Part shown: positions 40,501 to 50,832 of the stretch, one piece after another
Layout of the letters: each line of letters begins with the position of its first letter
Numbering within the stretch: position 1 is the stretch's first letter
IMG/VR virus record: IMGVR_UViG_3300042346_000702
Span: 1 to 64,000 of that record
Reading direction: 5' to 3' (one strand)
Length of the DNA: 64,000 nucleotides
Origin: a virus
Notes under the pieces: generated by a model
What the model was told of the DNA's origin: nothing
The model's input: only the letters and a program-made list of their open reading frames with translations
Databases searched by the model: none
Program-made: the position numbers and the translations under genes

Positions 40501-43500
40501 ATATCCAAGATATAGTGAATGCATTAGTTCTAAAAGCAGAACAAAAACTCTATGATGCTTCTACTTTAGGTTCTTCTGTTAATACTCTTAGATGGGATAT
40601 TTCTAACCCAGTCTATCAAGACCCTTACAATTTGCAATATGAATTAGCTAAGTTTGCTATTCAAAACTCGTATGACCCATTAGGTTCTGTGTATAACATC
40701 AATGACCCGTTTTCATGGAACTATCATTTGGCAACAGTTGGAACCCTACCATCTATTGCAAGATGGCATAAACTATATGAAGCTTATTTTGCGACATTCG
40801 CTGGAATTGCTCCAGGTCTTACTCGTCCTGATGCAACACCTTGGAAGTTCTTTGGACATGACACTTATGCAGAAGCTATACTTGCACAACCTTCATCGAT
40901 TCCAGGTAAATGGGCATATGAAGCAGATTATCCATTATCATTATTAGCACAAGGAATTTTAAAACAAAGTGTAAGCATTGTATCAACTACTAACATTGAT
41001 TTATTGACAATTGTACCGCCTCTTAGTATTTCATCTTTTGGTTTAGGTAATGGTGATACTGTTCTATTGACATCTCAAACAGATGCTTCTGAGAACGGAT
41101 TATATGTTTGGAATGGATTGACTTTATCTCGTGTTGCTGGATATGATACTTCAGGTGATATTTCTTTATATGACTTCTTTATGATTGATAAAGGTCCTTA
41201 TGCTGGGTCTTTCTGGATAGTAACTTCAGTTCCATTGACTATTGATGTTGATGCTTTTATTATCAACGAGTGTAGAATATGGAATCCATCATTATGGACT
41301 GATGTTCAAGCATTATATCCTGGTATCAAACTTTGTGTTAATCCTAATACTGATACTTTATTGCCACCTTATGTCTCTCTTTCTTCACCGATAAGCTCTT
41401 ATGCTCTTTTGACAGCTGAACCGTTAGGAGTTCGTGACTCTTACTTGTTTGGAGATGAAGGTCCTGTTGAACTTATTTGGCGACATTCTATTGCCTTTGC
41501 ATATTCACAAGCACGTTCAAGTTATAAGATAAATCCTGTTAAGTTTCTTGAAACTAATTGGGGTTTCCAAACATTTGCTTCAAATGAACTTGAATTAGAC
41601 AGAATGACAGGTGATTTACTAACCCATTATAAGTTCTCGTTACATGGAGAACCTGTTCATACAAGTAATACTTTATTAGGAATTCCTGAAATTGTGTTTA
41701 GCAATGTATCAGTTGGAGGCACAAGAAACTTTACATTAGAAGTAGTTTATCAACAATTAGACCTTCAGCTTATTCTTGCAACTAAAGATGAAACTATTAT
41801 CATTTTACATAAAGGAACGTCTTTTACTAATGGTGCTGATATTGCATTCAACTTTGAGGTAGTTGAGAATGGGAGACCATTGATTATAGGAGATAAGTTT
41901 GAAGTTACTCTTCTTACTAATGGAACTGGAACATCAAATTTTGTTCCTGCAACTAAAGTTACATATAAAGGACTAAATCAACTTTATACACAATTCTTAG
42001 CGTATAATGCAATGGATTCATCAGTCTCTAAGAATGTTCAGTTACTAAGAAATTGGAAAACTCAACTTGCATATCGTTCAGGAACTTTAATTGAACAAGG
42101 TAATCTTCGTTTATCAAATGATGCTTATCGCAATATTCCTGACCCGTCATATCGACTATTCATGAATAAGAGCACTCTTGCTAAGAACCTTTGGCTTCAA
42201 GCACTTCGTGTTCAAGTAATTGAAATTGGATTAGACAAGATTTGGTTAGGTCAAGATTCAAATGGAAATAATATATATAAACCCGGTCCAAATCAAGGTT
42301 CTAATTGGAAGTTTAGAATAGAGAACTATTTCTCTCGTCATCCACAAATAGATACTTATACTCTAAATACAAGTGGAACATTTGAAACTTTCAATGCTTT
42401 TTCTAAAGCTCATTCAGTCGATGAATGGAGAAACTATTTAGAAGTAACAAGTATAGTATCAATTAATTTGCCAATCAATATCACAGGTATTCAAAACGTA
42501 GTCAATTTCTTACATGCTTATGCAATGTATACTGAAGACCAAGGCTTTGCCTTTGGTCAAGGTGATAATCCGGCTCAAGACCCTATCTCCGGAAGACTTG
42601 AGAATTGGCAACTTGAAATAGAGCGCTTCATTGATGGGTTGTATAAAGGAACAGTTCCAGGTAAAGGTTTTGGTGTCAATCCATTCATGGAAAAGTTTTG
42701 GTTGTTTACAAATAGAGGTTTGCCAGCTTCTTTTGTTCAACGTCGCTTTGATGACATTCTAACTTCACAGTTCATCTATGATGTAACTGGAGACATCATT
42801 CAGCCACATGGTTCAACGGTCATTCGTTTTGATGACCATACTGAAATCACGGGCTATGTTCCAATATTCGGGTCTCATATAACTATTGACGAGTATGAAC
42901 ATCTTATCTTATTTGAGAACTACATTACTTCTTCACCATTTCCAGAAGGTTTGTTCTATGACCCATTCTTGAACTTATCAGTTGAGAAACTATTGATTGA
43001 TGCTAAAGCTAGAAGAAATCATACTTTTAGACCAACTTTTGGTGGGTTCTTCCTGAATGATAGACATGACTTCAAGAAGAACTTGGCAGGCAGCATCGAT
43101 GATGTAGGTCATTATTACAATGCAGATAAAGTATATGATAACGATGATACAACTAAACATGCTCTTTCGTTATTAGGCTTTAGTAAGAAAGGATACTTTG
43201 ATTTACTTAGAACAAACGAACGTTCAGAGTTTAATTTCTGGAGAGCAATGGTCAATGCAAAAGGCACTCAGTACAGCATTGATGCATTCTTGAACTCTGT
43301 CAAATTTGAACATGCAAAACTTGATGAGTTTTGGGCTTATAAAGTAGCAGAGTATGGTGATGCAAGAACTCCAACTTATCCTGAACTTAAGTTGAATGCA
43401 AATGATTGCACTCTTAAACATACTAGGCTATTCTTTGAACAACCTGATAGCTTAGTCGTTCAAGCTCCGTTAACTTACATTTCAATCTTGCCTACTGACG

Positions 43501-46500
43501 AAAACCGTTGGTACACACTGAGCGACTTGAATACGTCATTGAAGTTTGAACCTGAGTTAAGAACTCATCGTTTAGAGGTTACTACTATTGGTGAAATGAT
43601 TGCTCTTCCAAAAGCTGATGCATATACTATTGTGAGCAAACCGGCTCCAACTGCTAATGTAACATTCCATACTCAATCAGTCATTTCATGTGATACTTTA
43701 GGAACTTATGAGTTTGAACTTCAAGTTCCAGCTAAACCAAAGTTCTCACCAATCAAACTGTTTGACTATGTTGATAGAGCTTTGATTGAAGACATTACTA
43801 CTTGGCATCCAGCATTTGATAATCATACTGCTATTGCAATGGAAGTCATCAATGTTGTATCGGAAAAAGACCCTGCATTCTACAACTATTCAACTTTGAC
43901 TGTTAAGAACCCTAACTTTGACCCTCAAAAATCATGGGGTGACAGAGAGGTAGGAAGAACTTGGTGGGACAAAACACTACTTGAATATGTGCCTTACCAT
44001 GACAAGCAAATCTTTCCAACTTTTGAAGAAAGACTTGGCCGTTGGGGTAGCATGGCTGAATACTCGTCAATCAATGTCTACGAATGGGTTAAGTCTTCAA
44101 TAGCTCCAAGTGAATATGATGCTCGTTCTGCAATCGACCAATTGTCAGCAGACGTTGCACTTGAAGATAAGAAAACTGGTAAAGCTGCTCGTAAGCAATC
44201 ATACAAAAGAACAAGAACTTGGGAAGCAAGACCTATTGCATGGTCATATGTTCCAACTCCACCTGAAGCACAAGATGTTCAATTGTTCAAAGCAGGAACA
44301 ACTCGTTTGACATTGAATAGCCCAGGTGTTGGCGAAACGTTTGTCTCGTTAGAGAAAGGTCGCTTTGCACAATACGGGTTAGTGCCAGGTATGCATTTTA
44401 GCGGGTTCTTAGGTGGCAAACCTTATGGTGAAGCAATACTTAACGGACCAATCGCGTTTACATTAAGTGATGGTTATCATTCTGGTGATATGCACGTAAG
44501 TGCTGGTGACGGGAATTACTTCGATGTTATTCAGTTTGTTTGGTCTGATAACAAGAACTACAAAGGTGCAGCAATTGGTCATATTGAATTTGAATGGAGT
44601 CAAGTTGGTTCAACTTATTACATTCGTGCTATTGAACAAGCATCAGGTGGGTCTCTATCTGTTACCCAACCACTATACGACTATAGTGGTCAAGTTGGCG
44701 GGTCTTATGAAATTGACTTCGTTCAATTAGGTATCAAGATGATAGCAACAACTGCTGTCGCTACTATGACAGGTGCTGAGATAAGTGTTGCCCTTCAACA
44801 AGTCTTATCTCCTGATGTTGGACTGTTCAACTTGGAAATCAAAGAAGTTGCTCCAGTGACAGTACTTATTCAGTTCCCTCATTCGATTTTGGACAATGTG
44901 TTACCTATCAATTTGCCAGTGTCATATGATAACAAATTGACAGTGACCGGCATCAATGCATTTAGTGAAGTCACTTTTGTGAAAAACCCAACTGCTTCAG
45001 TTGGCACATATTCAGTAACTGGAGAACTTAATACAACTAATGATACCTATTACTTGAAACTAATACAAGCGACACCGTCGGGTTCATCATTAGTCGTATC
45101 ATCACTTGCTATTGATACCTTGACTTCGGTTGCTTTAGCAATTCAACCTCTTGTAGAAACTTTTAGCTTCAATCTTGGACATATTACTATCAATGTGAAT
45201 GTACATCCTGATTACTTTGCTAGTGGAGTAGATGCTCAACAAGTCATAGATGAACTTGGCACTATTGGTGCTATGGTTGTCATTGGGTATGATGCATCTA
45301 CTGGTTCTATTGGCATCGAGAATAGCACTTCTACTGTACTTGACGAATACGGTTGGATTGGTTACAATGTTCCAACCCAAGAGATACTTGATAACGACCT
45401 CAAATACCCACATAATAGTTGGACTCCAGTGTATGGCGATTATGTTGAAGTGCCTTCGGTAAGACAAGTGATTGACGAAATTGTTGCATATGAAAAAGAG
45501 CCACTCGTATTGAATGACGGGACCACAGTTGAAAAGTTCAATCCTGTTTGGGGTGATTGGATATTATTGCAACAAGAAGTCATTCGTAAGTTTGGAAGTG
45601 GTAATACATTAGACTTGCAAGTTACTTCTTCTAACCGAATAGCGGACAATACATTACGTCTATACTTGAATGGCATTAGCCAACCTCGTACATTCTATTC
45701 AACTAACGGGACTTTGATTTCAACTACTCAAGCTATTCCACATGGACATGAAGTAGTTGCTATTATGTCTGCTTATGAACCAACTTCTGATGAACTTGCT
45801 TTTGACCCTGATGTATCTGATGACCCAAGTATCCAAACTCAATATAAGTCAGACTATCAATATGTTATACGTCCTTCACGTGATAGTTCTGGTAATATCA
45901 CTGGCGATACTTATTACTTTTGGGTAAAAGATAAGACAGTGCCTGTAGGTAATAAGCAATTGACTTGTCAGCAATCTGCTCAATTACTTCGTGAAGGACC
46001 TTCTACTTACTTAACTTTCCAAGAGTTGTTTGATGGCGCTTATCATGGTATTACGATTGCTGGATTGAACATGATGGTTAATAAGGATAATACGTATAAG
46101 CTTCGCTTTACGCGTGACTTTAGCTTACGTGATAACCCACAAGACCTTGATTTGAAGAACTCTCATACTGAATGGACATTGATTAGACCTCAACAAGATA
46201 TGAAGATACCTCTTACACTTTGGAACAAACTTGTTGACTCTGCTGCCGGTACTAACCTGGCAGGTCAAGCAATACCTGCATTGAACAAAGTCTTATATGA
46301 TGAAAGACATGGTACAAGAACTCGTTATGGTTTTAGAGATGACCAAGTATTAGCTGACCGTTCATTGATTATTGCTTCACTAACTAATAGCATTCTAAAT
46401 CCTAAAACTTCAGTTTATCTAAACGGGATAAATACTACAGCAACTATCAACGGGTTAGACCTATCACAATCATCAACTTGGTTCGTGACACCGGCTTCTA

Positions 46501-46697
46501 CTCGTCAAGTTTTAGACTATATCTGGAGACATGCTTTGCCACAACATATCAACGAACTATTCTTTGAGGTGCTAAATGATGCACTTGCCAATAACTATGA
46601 GTTCACTGACATCTTCAAAACTTCAAGACTTTCAGTTCATAGCATCATCACCGTTACTCCAGAAACTATTGTAAACAACGCAGATGTCTATTTCTAA
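37518..46697 (+). CDS. Giant virion structural protein (3059 aa)
   Basis: A 3059-aa protein, almost certainly part of the tail or baseplate appendage. The N-terminal 160 residues (helical, with LSDLFDKSLTHEESVKLYGLIG) precede a beta-rich body. Modules seen: a VxGSxAGxxPxA module three times (about 190-250, 535-590 and 605-650), an ENGIY module twice (about 285-350 and 1165-1230), a RRIIEYDEGLEL-like RPIIEYD segment (about 395-405) and several helical coils. No enzyme motif was recognised. T4 gp7, the nearest large wedge protein, is only 1032 aa. It is followed with a 14-base overlap by another large structural gene. Name kept general because sequence likeness to T4 baseplate proteins is not clear. 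Confidence 0.7.
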   Translation: MSTSDYSKPFRSLTSLLPNSIKNPVNTALLSDLFDKSLTHEESVKLYGLIGRYFPNAKETRPWVTQSSIERAFNQFVPMIATKVGTEEYFLSFADLLNKAEISGIDLSTVSSWMSSKAFNFAPPTDIDKFANYSSYFWVQSSLPYENISWNPLKKPEYYTIAKPSLSSKQKLPVLLATTNPLEALNGTGKLNQVWTITFTGPTSFTIVGSIDAIPESISFSGSTYTYVGGGGSKPLAFTIEVGTNPFVSGDMFTIQVEHLSTLPAQISFTGIGTGVLSGTRGTLSFTSIDGVTLTEGMRVLVKNQAVSSENGIYLVSAGNWVRTYDTEGSYSNNGIEVYVKSGTTNHGKMFKSLDAETYTEDANLEPLSDWQTSNYWVHGKDLHLFGLNPSGEVQRATRPIIEYDEGLELVPGQVKSRFNQPPLFNLYWPLDGTKAPWTSSIFYYVEDPNEDFDAVLQRRVKADKTGNFYFAQGLKTPDSDGRMLAFKQDGVIRTIWRSSEQPVEPYVNEAIIDRSGTGNLTSLEINPILDSQTWTIVPQSDGITFTVTGSRAGIQTPDAVAGTPYTSSSGDISFFIHPKANGTYSQSEVFIVISGIEASIYTNNETWTLTYKNPTTYEVRGSKAGQLPNAIIGSTYHSDFIAFNFDAPVPSSVTFTSAQSDNMIFRVASSYEEPRYAISDADGMPKTGTIYNDVNHPGCWLTPPQLMMNPERENRSEILFGDLSNHFINTIANQPEFFGSSFGSNNYRLLQNANPGFGGKIKTLNGAHNLFFSLLNQQDLTPISLLDFAELQYGNALNSIPEYILTSLPEALGMSADGSLDNLFSMYEADYALKGAAVGAFSSTTAPITYWPITLPMMGMMNAVQPLQVYDFELDAHVTIHHDGHQSPIFTADSTLSHNIALAEVLRYDGTITRGTVSVSMPTQPYRGQLWYNGTELKYLSVDYEGEVAPDVSGVLNPSGKSWYNRITNELRLYNATTLVWDITSTPLNWVVVNIQDIVNALVLKAEQKLYDASTLGSSVNTLRWDISNPVYQDPYNLQYELAKFAIQNSYDPLGSVYNINDPFSWNYHLATVGTLPSIARWHKLYEAYFATFAGIAPGLTRPDATPWKFFGHDTYAEAILAQPSSIPGKWAYEADYPLSLLAQGILKQSVSIVSTTNIDLLTIVPPLSISSFGLGNGDTVLLTSQTDASENGLYVWNGLTLSRVAGYDTSGDISLYDFFMIDKGPYAGSFWIVTSVPLTIDVDAFIINECRIWNPSLWTDVQALYPGIKLCVNPNTDTLLPPYVSLSSPISSYALLTAEPLGVRDSYLFGDEGPVELIWRHSIAFAYSQARSSYKINPVKFLETNWGFQTFASNELELDRMTGDLLTHYKFSLHGEPVHTSNTLLGIPEIVFSNVSVGGTRNFTLEVVYQQLDLQLILATKDETIIILHKGTSFTNGADIAFNFEVVENGRPLIIGDKFEVTLLTNGTGTSNFVPATKVTYKGLNQLYTQFLAYNAMDSSVSKNVQLLRNWKTQLAYRSGTLIEQGNLRLSNDAYRNIPDPSYRLFMNKSTLAKNLWLQALRVQVIEIGLDKIWLGQDSNGNNIYKPGPNQGSNWKFRIENYFSRHPQIDTYTLNTSGTFETFNAFSKAHSVDEWRNYLEVTSIVSINLPINITGIQNVVNFLHAYAMYTEDQGFAFGQGDNPAQDPISGRLENWQLEIERFIDGLYKGTVPGKGFGVNPFMEKFWLFTNRGLPASFVQRRFDDILTSQFIYDVTGDIIQPHGSTVIRFDDHTEITGYVPIFGSHITIDEYEHLILFENYITSSPFPEGLFYDPFLNLSVEKLLIDAKARRNHTFRPTFGGFFLNDRHDFKKNLAGSIDDVGHYYNADKVYDNDDTTKHALSLLGFSKKGYFDLLRTNERSEFNFWRAMVNAKGTQYSIDAFLNSVKFEHAKLDEFWAYKVAEYGDARTPTYPELKLNANDCTLKHTRLFFEQPDSLVVQAPLTYISILPTDENRWYTLSDLNTSLKFEPELRTHRLEVTTIGEMIALPKADAYTIVSKPAPTANVTFHTQSVISCDTLGTYEFELQVPAKPKFSPIKLFDYVDRALIEDITTWHPAFDNHTAIAMEVINVVSEKDPAFYNYSTLTVKNPNFDPQKSWGDREVGRTWWDKTLLEYVPYHDKQIFPTFEERLGRWGSMAEYSSINVYEWVKSSIAPSEYDARSAIDQLSADVALEDKKTGKAARKQSYKRTRTWEARPIAWSYVPTPPEAQDVQLFKAGTTRLTLNSPGVGETFVSLEKGRFAQYGLVPGMHFSGFLGGKPYGEAILNGPIAFTLSDGYHSGDMHVSAGDGNYFDVIQFVWSDNKNYKGAAIGHIEFEWSQVGSTYYIRAIEQASGGSLSVTQPLYDYSGQVGGSYEIDFVQLGIKMIATTAVATMTGAEISVALQQVLSPDVGLFNLEIKEVAPVTVLIQFPHSILDNVLPINLPVSYDNKLTVTGINAFSEVTFVKNPTASVGTYSVTGELNTTNDTYYLKLIQATPSGSSLVVSSLAIDTLTSVALAIQPLVETFSFNLGHITINVNVHPDYFASGVDAQQVIDELGTIGAMVVIGYDASTGSIGIENSTSTVLDEYGWIGYNVPTQEILDNDLKYPHNSWTPVYGDYVEVPSVRQVIDEIVAYEKEPLVLNDGTTVEKFNPVWGDWILLQQEVIRKFGSGNTLDLQVTSSNRIADNTLRLYLNGISQPRTFYSTNGTLISTTQAIPHGHEVVAIMSAYEPTSDELAFDPDVSDDPSIQTQYKSDYQYVIRPSRDSSGNITGDTYYFWVKDKTVPVGNKQLTCQQSAQLLREGPSTYLTFQELFDGAYHGITIAGLNMMVNKDNTYKLRFTRDFSLRDNPQDLDLKNSHTEWTLIRPQQDMKIPLTLWNKLVDSAAGTNLAGQAIPALNKVLYDERHGTRTRYGFRDDQVLADRSLIIASLTNSILNPKTSVYLNGINTTATINGLDLSQSSTWFVTPASTRQVLDYIWRHALPQHINELFFEVLNDALANNYEFTDIFKTSRLSVHSIITVTPETIVNNADVYF

Positions 46698-49600
46698 TAA
46701 ATCACAATATGTTCAGGGTTTAGTTGATTACGTTCTTGATACTAAACCTTATCATTGCAAAATCAGTGAAATCATAGAGCAGTATGACTTCTATGACTCG
46801 TTCAATGTCAATATCAAAGATAACATATTCATTGACATTGAACTTAGTTCAGTATGGGAGAAGTCGTATTTCAATGATGGACAACGTAGTAGGTTCTTGA
46901 CACCTTCTTACAATCTTCCGCGTTATTCATTAGAGTCTAACCAACATTACTATGATAGTACTCTTAGTACAGCTTCAAACTTTGGCAAAGCGAACTATCT
47001 TCTAACAAGTTACGGGATTGATAACGCATATCAATTACGAGCATCTAGAGGTATCGAGTCAGTTATAGTCAATGGAACTGAAAGTTTAGCTGAAGGACTT
47101 GACTACTATGTAAGTAAGGGTATGTTGTCTGTCAAGCTGAATGAACCTAGTTCTGCTGTTCGTAAATGGCAAGAACCTCATCGCGATTTTCAATCCCCAA
47201 TTCAGACTTGGGAAGGTTTGTTACTCGTTCAAAAAGACCCGCTCAATCCAATCAATGTTTCGAATATCTTCTTCAAAGATACTTCATTATCATTTGATAA
47301 ATGGACTATTGAACGAAATCCTATTGTTCAATTTGATTTTCCAATTGCATCGAATGTTTGGACGGTTCATCACAACTTTGATTCAACTAATATTATGTGG
47401 CAAGCATACATTGAATCGAATATTCCTGGAGTATATGAAGCTATTCTTGCAATGCAAGTTGTTGTTATTGATAACAATACTATTGAAATTACTTTAGGGG
47501 TGCCACATACTGGTAAAGTAGTGGTATATGAAACTATTCCTGACCAAGTATTTGTTCAATCAGTACCATCAACAACCTGGACTATTACTCATAACCATAA
47601 TAGTCTAAATGTATTTGCTCAACCACTAATTGAAGTTGCTCCATCTACTTATGAGTATCTTATTCCAGTTGAAACTAAAGTTCTTGATGCAGATACTGTA
47701 GAACTTCAGTTTAGCATGCCACAAGTTGGTAAAGTCTTTTTACCTAATTTGCCATTTGGATTTACTCAATCAACTCTTGCAACTACTTGGACTATTCCTG
47801 GAAACTTTAGTGGAACGGACTTGTCATTCTTTGCAATATATGTCGATGACGGTATAGGTTCTTATGTTCAAGACTATTCTCCTGACTTTGTTGTATCTCC
47901 AGTTGCAATGACGTTGACTTTCCCGTCAGCTTATAAAGGCTATGTATCTTACGGATATAACAATTCATATAAAGTAACTAGCAGAAATGAAGGACTATTA
48001 GGATATGCAAAACTTGTAACGACTGGCTCAATTGTTGTTACTCCTACTATTGAACAACAAGACTTCTATATTGCTCATGACCCGTCATCAGTATTAGTCG
48101 ATGGTCTAAACACCGGCTTTACATCAATCACACCGGGTCATATTCGACTTAATGAACCCGTTCATGATGACTTGACCCCAATCGTGTTTAGTCATGTGAT
48201 TGATAGGTTTGAGAATGAACATATCTCATTCGATATTACTGGTGGAAGTGGATTAGAAGCATACATTGAACTTCGAGAAGAAGGCTTTACTATTCATCCT
48301 AATGCACCGGAAGAAATCTGGACACTTATCAAAGTCAATCCGATTTCTTACCGTCAATTAGTTCATGAATATGTTGGATTACCACTTGTTCAAATACGAG
48401 CACTAAAAGATATCCCTAATCCCCTTGACCCGAACGGGTTTGACATTACTTTACCTGAATTTGACTACTTACGTCATCGTTATAAGATAGAGCTTGTATC
48501 ATTACCTGATACTTATTTGATTACCGACTTAGCAACCAATCAACCACCTTTTAGTGGAACAGGTTCATCTTTCACTATCAATAATGGAACTGATGACTTA
48601 TTTGAGTTTACGATTACTTCTTCTATAAGACAATTGCATGTAGGAGATTATGCATACTTTGCCTTTGGATATGATACTGATGACTATAGCTCACCAATCT
48701 ATAACCCATATGATAATGGTCTAACTAATGTTCCATACTTTGGAACCATCACTGAATTCCACCCAGGTCGCGAAACACTCAAGTTATTGCCTCTTGGACA
48801 AGCATACTCAAATGCAGTGACAGAAGTTATTCAGCTTACGTTCAGTGCATCCGAAAAGTGCTTCTATGTAGATGGTTCAGTAACAGGTGAGCATCCTAAT
48901 GCATTCCTTGGACATGAGTATGATAATGGTTTGGTAAGGTTCAGACTTGTCAGTTCATCAGAAGTCTTTGATATATCCAAGATGCTTGAAGATCCTCGTA
49001 ACTATATGCTAGGTTATACTGAAAGAAGTATAGCAGCATTAGACTTACTTGACGGAGATACTTTTCACTTTGAGATACTTGCTGAAAGACCTAACTACTT
49101 AGTACATGGTTCAGTCACAGGTTATACTAAACCTGCAGTGGTTGGACAATATTACTGGAATGGGAAGATAGGTTTTCAACTTGACTTACCGAAGTATCAA
49201 GTTCATGAAGGGAATACTTTACAAGGAGTTGCTCTTACAGGTGCTGGAGCTATAACTCTTTCAAATGGTAATGTCATTACTTTCAATGAACCTCCACGAC
49301 TTGATGCAGATGATGAACGATTAGACTTGAAGTTTCATCCAGAAATTGACCAATGCCCTCTTATAGATGAGTACGACCAGTTCTTAGTCTATTCAAGTTC
49401 AAGAGGACAACTTCAATCAGCCATTGTAGGAGGTAGTGACCCGTATGAAGTAGTATTTGCCGAATGTGCTGAACGTGGCGCCGAAAGAAGTAATATGTTC
49501 AACTTTACAATTGAACCTGGATCATATGCAAGTGACTTTGAGTTCTCTATTAGCATTATTGCTAATAAGTTCAAAATGTGTCATTCGCAAGATGTCTTAC

Positions 49601-50796
49601 TTCTTCCACATCAAGTAGGTCCAATCAATACATTACGTGTCAATACTTATCGTGAAGATAACTTGACATTAGAACTTAGAACTAATCATCCTGAACTTGG
49701 AAGCTATTCAGAACTTATCCCAACATATCTTGTCGCATCGGATGACTATAATGTTGGCAAAGGATATGATGGACATATCCTTAGACTTGGGTATGACGTC
49801 TTTGGACATACACTTACTCCACTGAACTATACAAGTCCTGCAACAACACTTATTCAAAATGGTCAAGTTATCTTCAATAGCTTCAACGAAATCAATGTTG
49901 ACCCTCAAGGTAACGGACCATATGATGCTATCTTTGAGTTTGAACCTTATGACACTACAGGTTACGGAACAGCAAATGACGGTGCGTTTCCTAATAAGCC
50001 ACATAAGCAGTCGCCAAACATTCCGGACCGAGCTTACATCTATGATGTCTTCTTAAGTAATGTTGCTTATCAATCAGAAGCAAAGCATAACAAAGTTGGA
50101 ACGATTACTTGGATGGCTGACCCAGTTGATAACGTCTTTAGACAAGTGCTTGATGTTACTCCACATTTTGCTTCTAATTACTTGAAGCTAAACACTGAAC
50201 TAACTATTCGTGTAGAACAAGCTGATGAATACAATGACTTAGTACGTGTGAAGATGTATGAGCAACTTGAAATGCTTAACATTGAGGTAGAGTCAATCAA
50301 CGTCAATTTACCGGATACCGGAGTTCCCGGAACTGATGATGGTGATAACTGGGCAGATACAAAATTTGATGACTTCTCGTTAGATGCAAGGTCTGATTAT
50401 GAAATACTTGCTTATCATGGATATGATATGTATGGATATGATATGGTTGATTTTGCAATCAATTTAGAAACTGGTCTTCCATACTTACTTGGTGGATATG
50501 ATGAAGATTTACCAGACCCATCTAATATTAGAGTATTAGACATCTTATTACAATTACATGATACTTACACTGACACTAGAATAGAACATCCTGTTGCAGA
50601 ATTGTTACTTCAGTTAGAAGATGCGACTAATGTTATTGAACTTTATACTAATGCGCCGTCAGTTCCTGGAATTGGAGTTAGAGGATACTTATTACAAGAA
50701 GGTCTGGATTATACTACAAGTAGTATTCCTGGACAGCCATCGTATAAAGCAATTACCATTCATAGACCTCAACCCTTGCAATTAGTATCTTACTAA
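46684..50796 (+). CDS. Large virion structural protein with beta-sandwich modules (1370 aa)
   Basis: A 1370-aa protein that starts within the last 14 bases of the giant gene. The N-terminus SQYVQGLVDYVLDTKPYHCKISEIIEQ is a conserved structural start seen in large-phage tail proteins. From about 220 to 430 three tandem copies of a beta-sandwich unit follow: W-T-V/I-x-H-N ... DNNTIEITLGVPHTGKVVV. The VxGSxTGxxPxA module of the giant gene recurs twice at about 725 and 805. The C-terminal part is acidic. Likely a fibre or baseplate component that works with the giant protein. Confidence 0.7.
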   Translation: MSISNKSQYVQGLVDYVLDTKPYHCKISEIIEQYDFYDSFNVNIKDNIFIDIELSSVWEKSYFNDGQRSRFLTPSYNLPRYSLESNQHYYDSTLSTASNFGKANYLLTSYGIDNAYQLRASRGIESVIVNGTESLAEGLDYYVSKGMLSVKLNEPSSAVRKWQEPHRDFQSPIQTWEGLLLVQKDPLNPINVSNIFFKDTSLSFDKWTIERNPIVQFDFPIASNVWTVHHNFDSTNIMWQAYIESNIPGVYEAILAMQVVVIDNNTIEITLGVPHTGKVVVYETIPDQVFVQSVPSTTWTITHNHNSLNVFAQPLIEVAPSTYEYLIPVETKVLDADTVELQFSMPQVGKVFLPNLPFGFTQSTLATTWTIPGNFSGTDLSFFAIYVDDGIGSYVQDYSPDFVVSPVAMTLTFPSAYKGYVSYGYNNSYKVTSRNEGLLGYAKLVTTGSIVVTPTIEQQDFYIAHDPSSVLVDGLNTGFTSITPGHIRLNEPVHDDLTPIVFSHVIDRFENEHISFDITGGSGLEAYIELREEGFTIHPNAPEEIWTLIKVNPISYRQLVHEYVGLPLVQIRALKDIPNPLDPNGFDITLPEFDYLRHRYKIELVSLPDTYLITDLATNQPPFSGTGSSFTINNGTDDLFEFTITSSIRQLHVGDYAYFAFGYDTDDYSSPIYNPYDNGLTNVPYFGTITEFHPGRETLKLLPLGQAYSNAVTEVIQLTFSASEKCFYVDGSVTGEHPNAFLGHEYDNGLVRFRLVSSSEVFDISKMLEDPRNYMLGYTERSIAALDLLDGDTFHFEILAERPNYLVHGSVTGYTKPAVVGQYYWNGKIGFQLDLPKYQVHEGNTLQGVALTGAGAITLSNGNVITFNEPPRLDADDERLDLKFHPEIDQCPLIDEYDQFLVYSSSRGQLQSAIVGGSDPYEVVFAECAERGAERSNMFNFTIEPGSYASDFEFSISIIANKFKMCHSQDVLLLPHQVGPINTLRVNTYREDNLTLELRTNHPELGSYSELIPTYLVASDDYNVGKGYDGHILRLGYDVFGHTLTPLNYTSPATTLIQNGQVIFNSFNEINVDPQGNGPYDAIFEFEPYDTTGYGTANDGAFPNKPHKQSPNIPDRAYIYDVFLSNVAYQSEAKHNKVGTITWMADPVDNVFRQVLDVTPHFASNYLKLNTELTIRVEQADEYNDLVRVKMYEQLEMLNIEVESINVNLPDTGVPGTDDGDNWADTKFDDFSLDARSDYEILAYHGYDMYGYDMVDFAINLETGLPYLLGGYDEDLPDPSNIRVLDILLQLHDTYTDTRIEHPVAELLLQLEDATNVIELYTNAPSVPGIGVRGYLLQEGLDYTTSSIPGQPSYKAITIHRPQPLQLVSY

Positions 50797-50832
50797 ATAC
50801 AACAAACATTTACACACGGAGTTATACATACT

